A stretch of DNA of 8,057 nucleotides from NCBI GenBank assembly GCA_005879065.1, contig VBLU01000016.1:1-8057 (forward strand). Direction: 5' to 3'. Within the stretch, counting starts at the first letter, position 1. Each line of letters starts with the position of its first letter. This stretch comes from Methanobacteriota archaeon. GTDB lineage: Archaea; Thermoplasmatota; Thermoplasmata; RBG-16-68-12. Made by a program: the position numbers and the translations under genes. Below, piece by piece: positions 1-5,421 of this stretch. A model generated the notes under the pieces. It ran no database searches and was not told where the DNA came from. It saw only the letters and a program-made list of their open reading frames with translations.

Positions 1-288
1 CTCGCCCGGGCTGTTGACCGCGGACACCTGATAGTAGTACGTAACTCCGTTCGTCACCGCACTGTCCGTGTACGTGAGCACGTTGCCCACAGTCGTCAGG
101 AGCGTCTCAGTAGTAGGCGCGAGACCCCGATAGATCTTGTAGTTCGTGATGGGAGATCCGCCGTCCGAGGCGGGTGCCTGCCAGGTCAGGGTGACCTGGG
201 CATTGCCACCGGTGGCCGCGAGGTTCTGCGGAGCCGACGGGGGTGTGGGTGGCGCGGACAGCCTCCAACCGGTCAGCGGATGGAGTTC
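1..288 (-). CDS. Fibronectin type III domain segment, -1 frame continuation of the secreted protein, runs off the left edge
   Basis: Read on the minus strand, this frame is open from the G7 run to the window edge. A Pro/Ala/Ser linker is followed by an almost complete fibronectin type III domain: the strand-A motif PSAPQNLAAT, then QVTLTWQAP, ITNYKIYRG, and the terminal YYYQVSAVNSPGE characteristic of these domains. No ATG lies in this frame near its beginning, so it is unlikely to be a separate gene. It fits best as the C-terminal part of the signal-peptide protein encoded directly upstream in the neighbouring frame. FnIII domains in prokaryotic surface proteins act as spacers or adhesive modules; here only the fold family is supported, not a ligand. 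The C-terminus lies outside the window. Confidence 0.75.
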
Positions 289-866
289 CCCCCCAACCAG
301 TCCCGATCGATTTCGATTCTCAAGTAGCCACGCGTGGTGCCGATTGTGATGATCTGTCCGGCATTCGTGCAGAACGTTTGGTTGTTGGGATACCGGCCAC
401 CGCCGTTCTGCTTCGAGTACCATCCTGAGCAATCTGTGGTCTTGATGCCATAGCCGTACAGGGAGACTCCGTTGATTTGGACGAACGAGGACAGCACGGT
501 GCCCGTCTTGTTCGTGATCGTGCACGGCGGCGACAGGGCTCGTTCTTGGGGGATGCCCCCCGCGGTCGAGTTCGTTTGGTAGCGGCTGCCGTTCACCGTC
601 TGCGTAGGGTAGGCGGGGCCGAGGACATCGCGGATCGTGACGAGGTCCGCTGAACAAGAGACATGGGGGTTCCAAGACGTGAGACCGGATTCCGTCACGC
701 GGGCGGGACTGGAAGTGGGCGAGAGACCGCTTTGGATGGCGGAAGCCAAGGGGCCGGCAATGAGTCCGGCGATGGCAAGGCCCAGCACGAGCAAGAGAAC
801 GCGTACGCTTCGCCGCGATGTCGCTGGTTTTCGATGCCACGCGCTGTCTGAGAACCTGCCCGCCAT
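273..866 (-). CDS. Secreted or membrane-anchored surface protein, N-terminal part, frame broken before its FnIII domain
   Basis: The ATG is preceded in frame by TAA only nine bases upstream, so translation cannot begin earlier. Residues 12-20 are basic (HRKPATSRR). They are followed by a hydrophobic segment at about 22-43 (VLLLVLGLAIAGLIAGPLASA), a signal peptide or N-terminal anchor. The rest looks extracellular: Ser/Thr/Gly/Asn-rich, four cysteines (C71, C115, C146, C166) that could form disulfides, and four N-x-S/T sequons at N92, N99, N119 and N162. I do not recognise the family of the 60-190 domain. The frame stops at residue 197, four residues after a TTG GGG GGG tract. In the -1 frame a fibronectin type III domain follows without a stop, so the intact protein is probably longer than 290 residues. 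No clear TATA box or Shine-Dalgarno was found upstream. Confidence 0.72.
   Translation of the reverse strand: MAGRFSDSAWHRKPATSRRSVRVLLLVLGLAIAGLIAGPLASAIQSGLSPTSSPARVTESGLTSWNPHVSCSADLVTIRDVLGPAYPTQTVNGSRYQTNSTAGGIPQERALSPPCTITNKTGTVLSSFVQINGVSLYGYGIKTTDCSGWYSKQNGGGRYPNNQTFCTNAGQIITIGTTRGYLRIEIDRDWLGGNSIR
288..294 (-). other. G7 homopolymer at the frame junction, G GGG GGG in the zero frame
   Basis: On the coding strand the zero frame reads TTG GGG GGG AAC, then TGA four codons later. The seven G fit the X XXY YYZ pattern for simultaneous -1 slippage of two tRNAs. A -1 shift here gives GGG GGG GAA CTC and enters the FnIII frame. Three explanations remain: a homopolymer miscount in the assembly (simplest), a tract that switches the C-terminal domain on and off by length variation, or programmed -1 frameshifting. 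I saw no obvious stimulatory hairpin just downstream. Confidence 0.6.
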
Positions 867-1114
867 TGACCGGGATTAGCGGCGGGGATGGGTATGACGT
901 GAGCGTTTAGGGTCCTCGAACAATGAACATGATTGACTACGAATGCAATCAAGGATGATAGCACGTCGATGTGCGATACCGTACGCTCTCGCCCACGCCG
1001 CGCGGACCCGTTTGAACACGGAACCTATCTTACCGACCCCACCGGAGCGAATTGAGCAATCAAGACCTCCCGACCTTTTTCAGGGGGCCATCGCTCGCGT
1101 CCGTTGGACGGATT
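867..1114. other. Intergenic stretch between the surface protein and RNase HI
   Basis: I see no convincing gene, RNA gene or repeat array here. It should hold the minus-strand promoter of the surface-protein gene, but no good TATA box sits 25-30 nt upstream of that ATG. Bases 1060-1134 on the minus strand form a short open frame that continues ribonuclease HI if one base is removed near 1132-1141, so the RNase HI gene may really extend to 1060. Confidence 0.4.
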
Positions 1115-1543
1115 TCACGAATCGAGGAGGAGTCCCGCGGGATTCTTTTCTCGCGGCACCCATTCGAATTCCACGTCGAGGGCGGAACTGAGGTGCGACG
1201 CCTCTCGGTGCAACGGCACCAGGTGGGGTTTCGTCACCCGGTACTCTCCCCGCATTTGGCGGATCACGAGTTGCGAATCGCCGCAGATCAGATAGGCGTT
1301 CCGCGGACGTCTCTCCCCCTCGAGTTCGTGGAGGTGGCGAAGCAGGAAGATGAGCCCCTGATATTCTGCAATGTTGTTGCTCCGCACAGGGCCCGAGGAA
1401 CTCGAGAGGTCCGGCACTTCGCGGACGACCCGGGTCTCGCCCACGACGAACGCGGCTCGCATCGGTCCCTTGGTCCCGAACTGATTTCGCGGGCAGGCCC
1501 CGTCAAAGAAACATGAGATCCGGGATGCGGTGGACGAAGGCAT
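1115..1543 (-). CDS. rnhA: Ribonuclease HI (type 1 RNase H), C-terminus altered by a possible frameshift
   Basis: RNase HI hydrolyses the RNA strand of RNA-DNA hybrids, removing R-loops and primers, with two metal ions held by a D-E-D-D set. From the chosen ATG the protein has 142 residues, normal for a single-domain enzyme. Visible are D14 in CFFDGA, E60 in SNNIAEYQGL and D89 in LICGDSQLV, plus the closing WVPREKN strand. The fourth Asp, expected in an N-x-x-A-D motif, is missing: the frame reads NPAGLLLDS and stops. Removing one base near 1132-1141 gives NPADSSSIREI and about 20 more residues, ending at 1060. The frame could open at a GTG at 1684, but that lies inside the Cys-rich gene and adds 47 residues outside the fold, so I prefer the ATG at 1543, just before the first beta strand. 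No Shine-Dalgarno is evident. Confidence 0.82.
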   Translation of the reverse strand: MPSSTASRISCFFDGACPRNQFGTKGPMRAAFVVGETRVVREVPDLSSSSGPVRSNNIAEYQGLIFLLRHLHELEGERRPRNAYLICGDSQLVIRQMRGEYRVTKPHLVPLHREASHLSSALDVEFEWVPREKNPAGLLLDS

Positions 1544-1654
1544 CAGCCACGTGGCCTGAGAGCGCTCCTCGACTTGAGACTTGTCGGGAATCGGTTCCGC
1601 CCGGACCCAATTGAAAAGATGGGAGGCGAGCCCGTCTAAGGATCGCCTCCGGAA

Positions 1655-1668
1655 AGGCGTTCGCGCCT
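1655..1668 (-). terminator. Short hairpin at the end of the Cys-rich gene
   Basis: Overlapping the stop codon of the Cys-rich gene, the minus strand reads AGGCG CGAA CGCCT followed by TT: a perfect 5-bp stem with a tetraloop. It could stop or slow transcription between the Cys-rich gene and RNase HI. The stem is short and the T tract brief, so support is weak; archaeal termination often depends on T-runs rather than hairpins. Confidence 0.3.
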
Positions 1669-1781
1669 CAGCCGCAGCACCCACAACAGGCGCAGCAGCA
1701 CCCGCCGCTGCAACAGCCCCTCGCCTTGGGCTCTTCGGCGGCGCGTTCCTGCGGTGCGTCGGATGGTCGGGATGGCTCCAT
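1668..1781 (-). CDS. Cys-rich micro-protein of 37 residues
   Basis: An ATG-to-TGA frame encodes a charged, Pro/Ala/Glu-rich head (MEPSRPSDAPQERAAEEPK) followed by a tail beginning ARG and ending CCSGGCCCACCGCCG. Nine of the last 15 residues are Cys and the others are Gly, Ser or Ala. This composition is very unlikely by chance and suggests binding of thiophilic metal ions (zinc, copper, cadmium) or Fe-S, as in metallothionein-like peptides; that function is inference. There is no signal peptide or membrane segment, so it should be cytoplasmic. A TATA-like element lies about 35 nt upstream of the ATG, placing the transcription start near 1790 with a leader of about nine bases. The gene is divergent from a TrmB-family regulator that shares its promoter. 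I do not recognise a named family. The main alternative is chance translation of GCA-repeat-like DNA. Confidence 0.62.
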   Translation of the reverse strand: MEPSRPSDAPQERAAEEPKARGCCSGGCCCACCGCCG

Positions 1782-1787
1782 GATTAC

Positions 1788-1807
1788 CTACTTCCCCTAG
1801 GTAGTAG
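1788..1807. promoter_or_regulatory. Inverted repeat CTACT-N10-AGTAG, candidate operator
   Basis: CTACT (1788-1792) and AGTAG (1803-1807) form an inverted repeat whose arm centres are 15 bp apart. CCTAGG, itself palindromic, lies between them at 1796-1801. The element covers the predicted start point of the Cys-rich gene and lies just upstream of the TATA box of the TrmB-family gene. A dimeric regulator bound here could block the first and affect the second. The neighbouring TrmB-family protein is the obvious candidate ligand, by position only. Confidence 0.42.
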
Positions 1808-1812
1808 ACAAG

Positions 1813-1820
1813 TTCTTATA
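1813..1820. promoter_or_regulatory. Bidirectional TATA box between the Cys-rich gene and the TrmB regulator
   Basis: TTCTTATA on the plus strand is TATAAGAA on the minus strand. Measured from its centre, the ATG at 1844 lies about 27 nt downstream, the usual archaeal TATA-to-start distance, so the TrmB mRNA is probably leaderless. On the minus strand the same box predicts a start near 1790, nine bases before the ATG of the Cys-rich gene. Confidence 0.55.
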
Positions 1821-1843
1821 GCCTCTCTCCCGTGGCCTCCGAG

Positions 1844-2629
1844 ATGGCGGGAGTGAAGGTCCGTGCGAACGCCCTGCTCCAGGACGCGATGGAGCCGTCC
1901 CTGGCTCGAATCGCCGGGACGCTCCGAGAGCTTGGTTTGAGCAGACACGCGGCCCAGACATTCTGCGCTCTCGTCGAGACGACGTATGCGAGCGCGGGCG
2001 AACTCGTTCGGAAGACCGGGATTCCGGATTCGAAAATTTACTATGCCCTTGACGAACTGGCGGAAAAGGGATTCGTGGAGGTTCAGGCGGGGAAACCGAA
2101 GACATATCGAGTGGTCCCGCCCAAGGAAGTCGAAATGCGGCTGTCGCGGATGGTCGAGACGGAATACGAACGGCGCCGCGCGGCGACCGTGCGGGTGGCC
2201 GCCTTGCTGGAGCCCCTCCGTGCCGCGACGAGGGCTCCCTCGATCGATGTCGCGTACATCGTGAAAGGTCTCCCGAATGTCGTCGCTCGGGCACGGGCCC
2301 TCATTGGGTCCGCGCGGAAGGACGTCGTCGTGTTGGTCTCCGATGAGGCCGTCTTTCGAAAACTCGAGGACGACCTGGCGCGAGCCGCTCGCCGGCGAGT
2401 TCGGGTTCGACTCGCTTTGCCGGAGATCCCGGTTGCAAAGGACCTCGCGAAAGCGGCCGAGGTCCGCTCGATCATCTGTGCGTGCATGCTCCTGGTCGTG
2501 GACGGTCAGCAGGTCCTGACCGTGTCTCGGACAACGGACGGCGACGCTTATGCGATTACCTCGACCGACCCGACACTAGTTCAGCTCGGACTCGAGTTCT
2601 GGGAGAGTCCTCGTTGTTGTGTGATGTAG
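1844..2629 (+). CDS. TrmB-family transcriptional regulator
   Basis: This 261-residue protein has TrmB-family architecture. A winged HTH occupies about residues 25-95, with LRELGLSRHAAQTFCALV, the recognition region TGIPDSKIYYALDELAEKGFVEV and the wing QAGKPKTYRVVPP. A basic, helical linker follows (about 96-130), then a phospholipase-D-like TrmB effector domain (about 135-250; KGLPNVVARARALIGSARKDVVVLVSD). Classical TrmB proteins sense sugars, but many archaeal members respond to other signals, so the ligand is open. Unusual are five cysteines: C41, a CAC pair at 212/214, and C258/C259 in the last five residues (RCCVM), which could read thiol or metal state. The ATG at 1844 is preferred over an in-frame GTG at 1832 because it lies about 27 nt from the TATA box and no Shine-Dalgarno precedes either. 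It is divergent from the Cys-rich gene and may control it. Confidence 0.85.
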   Translation: MAGVKVRANALLQDAMEPSLARIAGTLRELGLSRHAAQTFCALVETTYASAGELVRKTGIPDSKIYYALDELAEKGFVEVQAGKPKTYRVVPPKEVEMRLSRMVETEYERRRAATVRVAALLEPLRAATRAPSIDVAYIVKGLPNVVARARALIGSARKDVVVLVSDEAVFRKLEDDLARAARRRVRVRLALPEIPVAKDLAKAAEVRSIICACMLLVVDGQQVLTVSRTTDGDAYAITSTDPTLVQLGLEFWESPRCCVM

Positions 2630-2700
2630 AACGTCTATCTTAATTGCGAAGGAAACGCCCGTCCGCGTTGAAGCAGCCTTCGTGGCTCCGTTCGTCTGAG

Positions 2701-2732
2701 CCGTTTTTGGGGTATCGGCTCCCGAGAAACGG
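2701..2732 (+). terminator. Hairpin with T5 in the stem, downstream of the TrmB gene
   Basis: CCGTTTTTGGGG at 2701-2712 pairs with 2720-2732, giving about 12 base pairs including two G-T pairs, one bulged G at 2724 and a 7-base loop. It lies about 70 bases after the TrmB stop and upstream of the next promoter, so in RNA it belongs to the 3' region of the TrmB transcript. It could be a terminator or 3' stabiliser. The rest of 2630-2777 shows nothing I can assign. Confidence 0.3.
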
Positions 2733-2777
2733 ACCGCCTCGCGACCGGCCAGAATTCCCCGTTAGGACGAAAAGAGT

Positions 2778-2803
2778 CACGGTTAAATACCGTGTTCTAC
2801 CGT
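2778..2803 (+). promoter_or_regulatory. Promoter with TATA box inside a perfect inverted repeat, plus a third half-site
   Basis: CACGGT-TAAAT-ACCGTG (2778-2794) is a perfect 6-bp inverted repeat around the TATA-like TTAAATA (2783-2789). TACCGT at 2788-2793 recurs at 2798-2803, exactly 10 bp on, one helical turn. The expected transcription start is near 2813, leaving a leader of about 26 bases before the ATG at 2840. A repressor bound here would exclude TBP; the HTH protein encoded directly downstream is the natural candidate (autoregulation), by inference. Confidence 0.55.
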
Positions 2804-2839
2804 ATTCGTCTCGGTCCCACCAGGGCCAGGCTCGCGCGG

Positions 2840-3226
2840 ATGCTTCAGCCCCAAGAACTAGTGGTAGCCAAGCTGCTGCCCACAATCCGCGCGCGGCTCG
2901 CCCGGGAACTGCTCCGGACGTACAAGAAGAAACAAATCGATGTCGCGCGCGCGATGGGGATCACGCAGGCGGCCGTGAGTCACTACAATACCCAGAGCCG
3001 CGGCGTCGATCAGGAAATGCTCCGTCTGTTCCCGGAGATCAAGCCCTTCGTGCAAGGACTCGCAGAGAGCATCGCGGACGGGATGACCCTCTCCGATCAG
3101 ATTGCGAGGGTGAACCAGTTCTGTTCGAACCTCATGCTGACCGCCCGCTTCTGCGAGTACCACAAAGGCATGGGGGACATCGATCCCCACTGCACGGCGT
3201 GTTTTCCTTCCCCGCCGAGGCCGTAG
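2840..3226 (+). CDS. Archaeal HTH (XRE-type) regulator with Cys/His tail, COG2522-like
   Basis: The 128-residue product matches the archaeal family of short regulators that begin M-L-x-P-x-E and carry one XRE-type HTH. The start reads MLQPQELVVAKLLPTIRARL; the HTH is about residues 30-55 (QIDVARAMGITQAAVSHYN, with the family's Gln-Ala-Ala-Val-Ser-His-Tyr recognition helix). A helical segment (about 60-95) follows, then a metal-ligand-like tail: C95, C105, H108, C118 and C121, with FCEYH and CTACF. Such a set may bind zinc or Fe-S; the effector is unknown. An in-frame GTG at 2792 exists but lies inside the promoter, and family N-termini match the ATG at 2840. The 3' end faces the gmd gene, with only 12 bases between the stops. 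It may regulate itself through the palindrome over its TATA box. Confidence 0.83.
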   Translation: MLQPQELVVAKLLPTIRARLARELLRTYKKKQIDVARAMGITQAAVSHYNTQSRGVDQEMLRLFPEIKPFVQGLAESIADGMTLSDQIARVNQFCSNLMLTARFCEYHKGMGDIDPHCTACFPSPPRP

Positions 3227-3238
3227 GCCTCCGAGGGA

Positions 3239-4219
3239 TCAGCGGGCCGGCCGAACCTGTTGAAGGGCTCGGATTTCCGCTTCGACCATCGTCCGCACGA
3301 GGTCTTTGAAACGGGTCTTCGCCTCCCAGCCGAGGATTCGTTTCGCCTTGCTCGCGTCCCCACGAAGGTTGTACACCTCCGAGGGCCGGAGGTTCTTGTC
3401 GTCCATCGTCACGTGTTTCTCCCAATCCGAAATGCCCGCGAGACGGAACGCCTCTGCCACGAACTCTCGCACGGAATGTGATTCGCCGGTCGCGCCCACG
3501 AAGTCATCCGGCTCCCGGTGCTGGAGCACGCGCCACATGAGGTCCACGTACTCCGGGGCGTAGCCCCAATCGCGCTTCGCGTCCAGGTTCCCGAGTGCGA
3601 TGGACTTCGTCAATCCGGCGTGGATGCGAGCGACTCCGTGGCTGACCTTGCGCGTCAGGAATTCCAGGCCGCGCCGTTCCGATTCGTGATTGAACAGGAT
3701 CCCGTTCGAGACGAACAGATCGTGCGCTTCTCGATAGTTCACGCACGCCCAGTATGCGTAGACCTTCGCCACCCCATACGGACTCCGGGGATGGAACGGG
3801 GTCGTCTCGTCCTGCGGCTCGCGGTCCACGCGTCCGAACATTTCGCTGGACGAGGCCTGGTAGAACCGCGCATCGGGAGCATTCGCGCGGACGGCCTCCA
3901 AAAGGCGCACGACGCCCAGGCCCGTGATCTCGCCCGTCAGGACCGGTTGGACGAACGAGGTCGCGACGAACGATTGGGCCGCGAGGCTGTAGACCTCGTC
4001 GGGGTCGGCCTCCTTGACCGCGGCGTTCAGGGAAGACTGGTCGATCAGGTCCCCGTCGATGAGCGTGACCCGATCGACGATGTGCTGGATGTTGCCCATG
4101 TTCGGGACGCTCAGTCGTCGGACGAGTCCAAACACTTCGTACCCCTTTTTCAGAAGGAGTTCCATCAGATACGAGCCGTCTTGGCCCGTGGCTCCCGTCA
4201 CGAGGGCCGACTTCACCAT
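3239..4219 (-). CDS. gmd: GDP-mannose 4,6-dehydratase
   Basis: This enzyme converts GDP-D-mannose to GDP-4-keto-6-deoxy-D-mannose, the branch point to GDP-fucose, GDP-rhamnose, GDP-perosamine and related sugars; it is cytoplasmic and NADP-dependent. The 326-residue protein is an extended SDR of typical length. It shows the Rossmann G9-x2-G12-x2-G15 (TGATGQDGSYL), SSSEMFG with S124 and E126, Y148-x3-K152 (YGVAK), the GMD-type NHESERRGLEFLTRK at 177-191, and the C-terminal RPSEVYNLRGDASKAKRILGW. S124 stands where the E. coli enzyme has its catalytic Thr, a mild replacement. The ATG at 4219 directly precedes the first beta strand; an in-frame TTG at 4240 is less likely. It follows the GT4 gene by 57 bases and may have its own promoter. 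The downstream reductase or epimerase that would fix the final sugar is not in this window. Confidence 0.93.
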   Translation of the reverse strand: MVKSALVTGATGQDGSYLMELLLKKGYEVFGLVRRLSVPNMGNIQHIVDRVTLIDGDLIDQSSLNAAVKEADPDEVYSLAAQSFVATSFVQPVLTGEITGLGVVRLLEAVRANAPDARFYQASSSEMFGRVDREPQDETTPFHPRSPYGVAKVYAYWACVNYREAHDLFVSNGILFNHESERRGLEFLTRKVSHGVARIHAGLTKSIALGNLDAKRDWGYAPEYVDLMWRVLQHREPDDFVGATGESHSVREFVAEAFRLAGISDWEKHVTMDDKNLRPSEVYNLRGDASKAKRILGWEAKTRFKDLVRTMVEAEIRALQQVRPAR

Positions 4220-4243
4220 CGGTCTGGAAGTTCGACACAACCC

Positions 4244-4255
4244 TTAACGATATCG
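4244..4255 (-). promoter_or_regulatory. Possible promoter of gmd
   Basis: The minus strand reads CGATATCGTTAAGG here. The TTAA is centred about 28 nt upstream of the gmd ATG, fitting a leaderless start, and the CGATATCG palindrome (4248-4255) abuts it where a BRE would lie. The T/A-rich core is weak, so gmd may instead be read through from upstream. Confidence 0.3.
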
Positions 4256-4276
4256 CCGTTCCGCGCGGATTCGCAC

Positions 4277-5356
4277 CTATGGAGATGCGGAGGCGACGAA
4301 CGCGCGCATCTTCTCTAGGAACACGGACTCGTCGAATGCTTGTGCCCGCGCGATGGAAGCCCCCCTCATCGACCGAAGGGTTGAGGTATCGAGTTCTTGG
4401 ATCTTCTTCGCGAACAGATTCGCATCCGGGGCTAAGAGGAATCCCGTCTTCCCATCGACCACGGTCTCGCGGTACCCCCCTTCATCCGTCGCCAGAACGC
4501 ATTTGCCCGCCGCCATGGCCTCCACGGGAGTGATGCCGAAGTCCTCATCGACCGCGGTGGTGACGAGGCCGCGACAGGTCGCATACAAGTCCACGAGCGC
4601 CTCGTCGGGCATCTCGCCCATCATCGTCACATTCGGTGGCGGGTTCAACCGAGCGAGGTAGTCCGCTGCCCGGTCTCCTGCCGCGTAACCGCCCACGAGG
4701 ATCAGTTTTTCCTTCGGGAGTCGGCGAAAGATTTCGAACAGCAAGTCGATCCGTTTTTCCGGATACAGCCGGCCGACCGAGAGCCACGCGTCGCCGACCT
4801 CTTGGAAGCGGAACCGCGACGTGGCGACGGGTGGATACACCACCTCGGCCTCTCGACCGTAGTAACGAGCGACACGACGACGGACGTTTTCGCTGATCGC
4901 GACGATTCGATCGGCGTGCGAGACCGCGCGATGGTCGAATGGGCGCTGGAACCCGATCCAAAGGCGCGCAGAGAGCCGAGCCATCGGGCCGAGGCGTTGG
5001 ATCAGGGCTTCGTGCTGATCGTAGAACATCCGCGTCGGCGTGAGGCAGTAGTAGAGGTTCGGGTGGTGATGTCGGGTGGCGTACACGGCCCAGTTCCCCA
5101 GGATCAGATAGAAATCGTAATCCGAGAATCTCGCCCGACGGAACTTCCATGCCGCGTGGAGTTGTTTCAGGGGAGGTCGGCGCCGCAGCGGCCCCAGGTT
5201 GATCACATTGACATCCGTGAATCCGGTCCGGGTCGAGAGCGTGGGATTCGCATTCGTCGTCAGGAGGTCCGCGCCGAAGTGCTCGGCAAGGATCAAGGCC
5301 ACGCGTTCACCACCCCCGATTGTCTCCAGAAAATCGTACAACACGGCGATTCTCAC
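4277..5356 (-). CDS. GT4-type glycosyltransferase (glycosyltransferase family 1 fold), copy A
   Basis: A retaining GT-B glycosyltransferase that transfers a sugar from a nucleotide donor, probably to a lipid-linked or protein-linked glycan at the inner face of the membrane. The 359 residues show the N-terminal domain with the glycine loop GGGERVA (14-20), the junction VVYPPV (172-177), the donor-binding VGRLYPEKRIDLL (194-206), and the E-x7-E motif EDFGITPVE (E271, E279) followed by AMAAGK and GGYRE. Donor and acceptor cannot be read from sequence; the adjacent gmd suggests mannose or a GDP-6-deoxyhexose. Translation starts at GTG, five bases after a full GGAGGT. It lies 65 bases after the GT2 stop, as an internal operon gene. 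It is a close paralogue of the GT4 gene at 6550-7635. Confidence 0.9.
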   Translation of the reverse strand: MRIAVLYDFLETIGGGERVALILAEHFGADLLTTNANPTLSTRTGFTDVNVINLGPLRRRPPLKQLHAAWKFRRARFSDYDFYLILGNWAVYATRHHHPNLYYCLTPTRMFYDQHEALIQRLGPMARLSARLWIGFQRPFDHRAVSHADRIVAISENVRRRVARYYGREAEVVYPPVATSRFRFQEVGDAWLSVGRLYPEKRIDLLFEIFRRLPKEKLILVGGYAAGDRAADYLARLNPPPNVTMMGEMPDEALVDLYATCRGLVTTAVDEDFGITPVEAMAAGKCVLATDEGGYRETVVDGKTGFLLAPDANLFAKKIQELDTSTLRSMRGASIARAQAFDESVFLEKMRAFVASASP

Positions 5357-5361
5357 GCTCG

Positions 5362-5367
5362 ACCTCC
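5362..5367 (-). promoter_or_regulatory. Strong Shine-Dalgarno GGAGGT before GT4 copy A
   Basis: GGAGGT on the minus strand ends five bases before the GTG start, which decides that start. Other starts in this window lack such a site and several look leaderless, so this marks the gene as internal to a polycistronic message. Confidence 0.7.
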
Positions 5368-5421
5368 GACCCCATCACGGCTCGCAGGAGATCCTCGCGC
5401 GGGTAGACAACGTGCGTCCCA

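Noticed and set aside
961..982. TACCGT and a small GCAC/GTGC inverted repeat upstream of the surface protein
   Set aside because: A single six-base match to the HTH operator half-site about 110 bp from the gene, and a 4-bp stem, are both expected by chance.
1052..1516. 154-codon plus-strand frame opposite RNase HI
   Set aside because: It is antisense to a gene with three visible catalytic residues and shows no domain of its own.
1544..1684. 47-residue N-terminal extension of RNase HI from a GTG
   Set aside because: The GTG lies inside the Cys-rich gene, and the extension has no RNase H or hybrid-binding features; the ATG at 1543 fits the fold boundary.
2615..2629. C-terminal CCVM of the TrmB regulator as a CaaX prenylation box
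   Set aside because: Protein farnesylation at CaaX boxes is a eukaryotic system; the match is four residues and best read as coincidence.
2644..3309. 221-codon plus-strand frame overlapping the HTH gene
   Set aside because: It is out of frame with the HTH protein, which has clear family features; the composition is shadow-like.
3518..4318. 266-codon open frame on the plus strand opposite gmd
   Set aside because: It lies antisense to a clearly recognisable dehydratase, has shadow-type composition (Arg/Asp/Val-rich) and no domain. High GC makes long antisense frames common.
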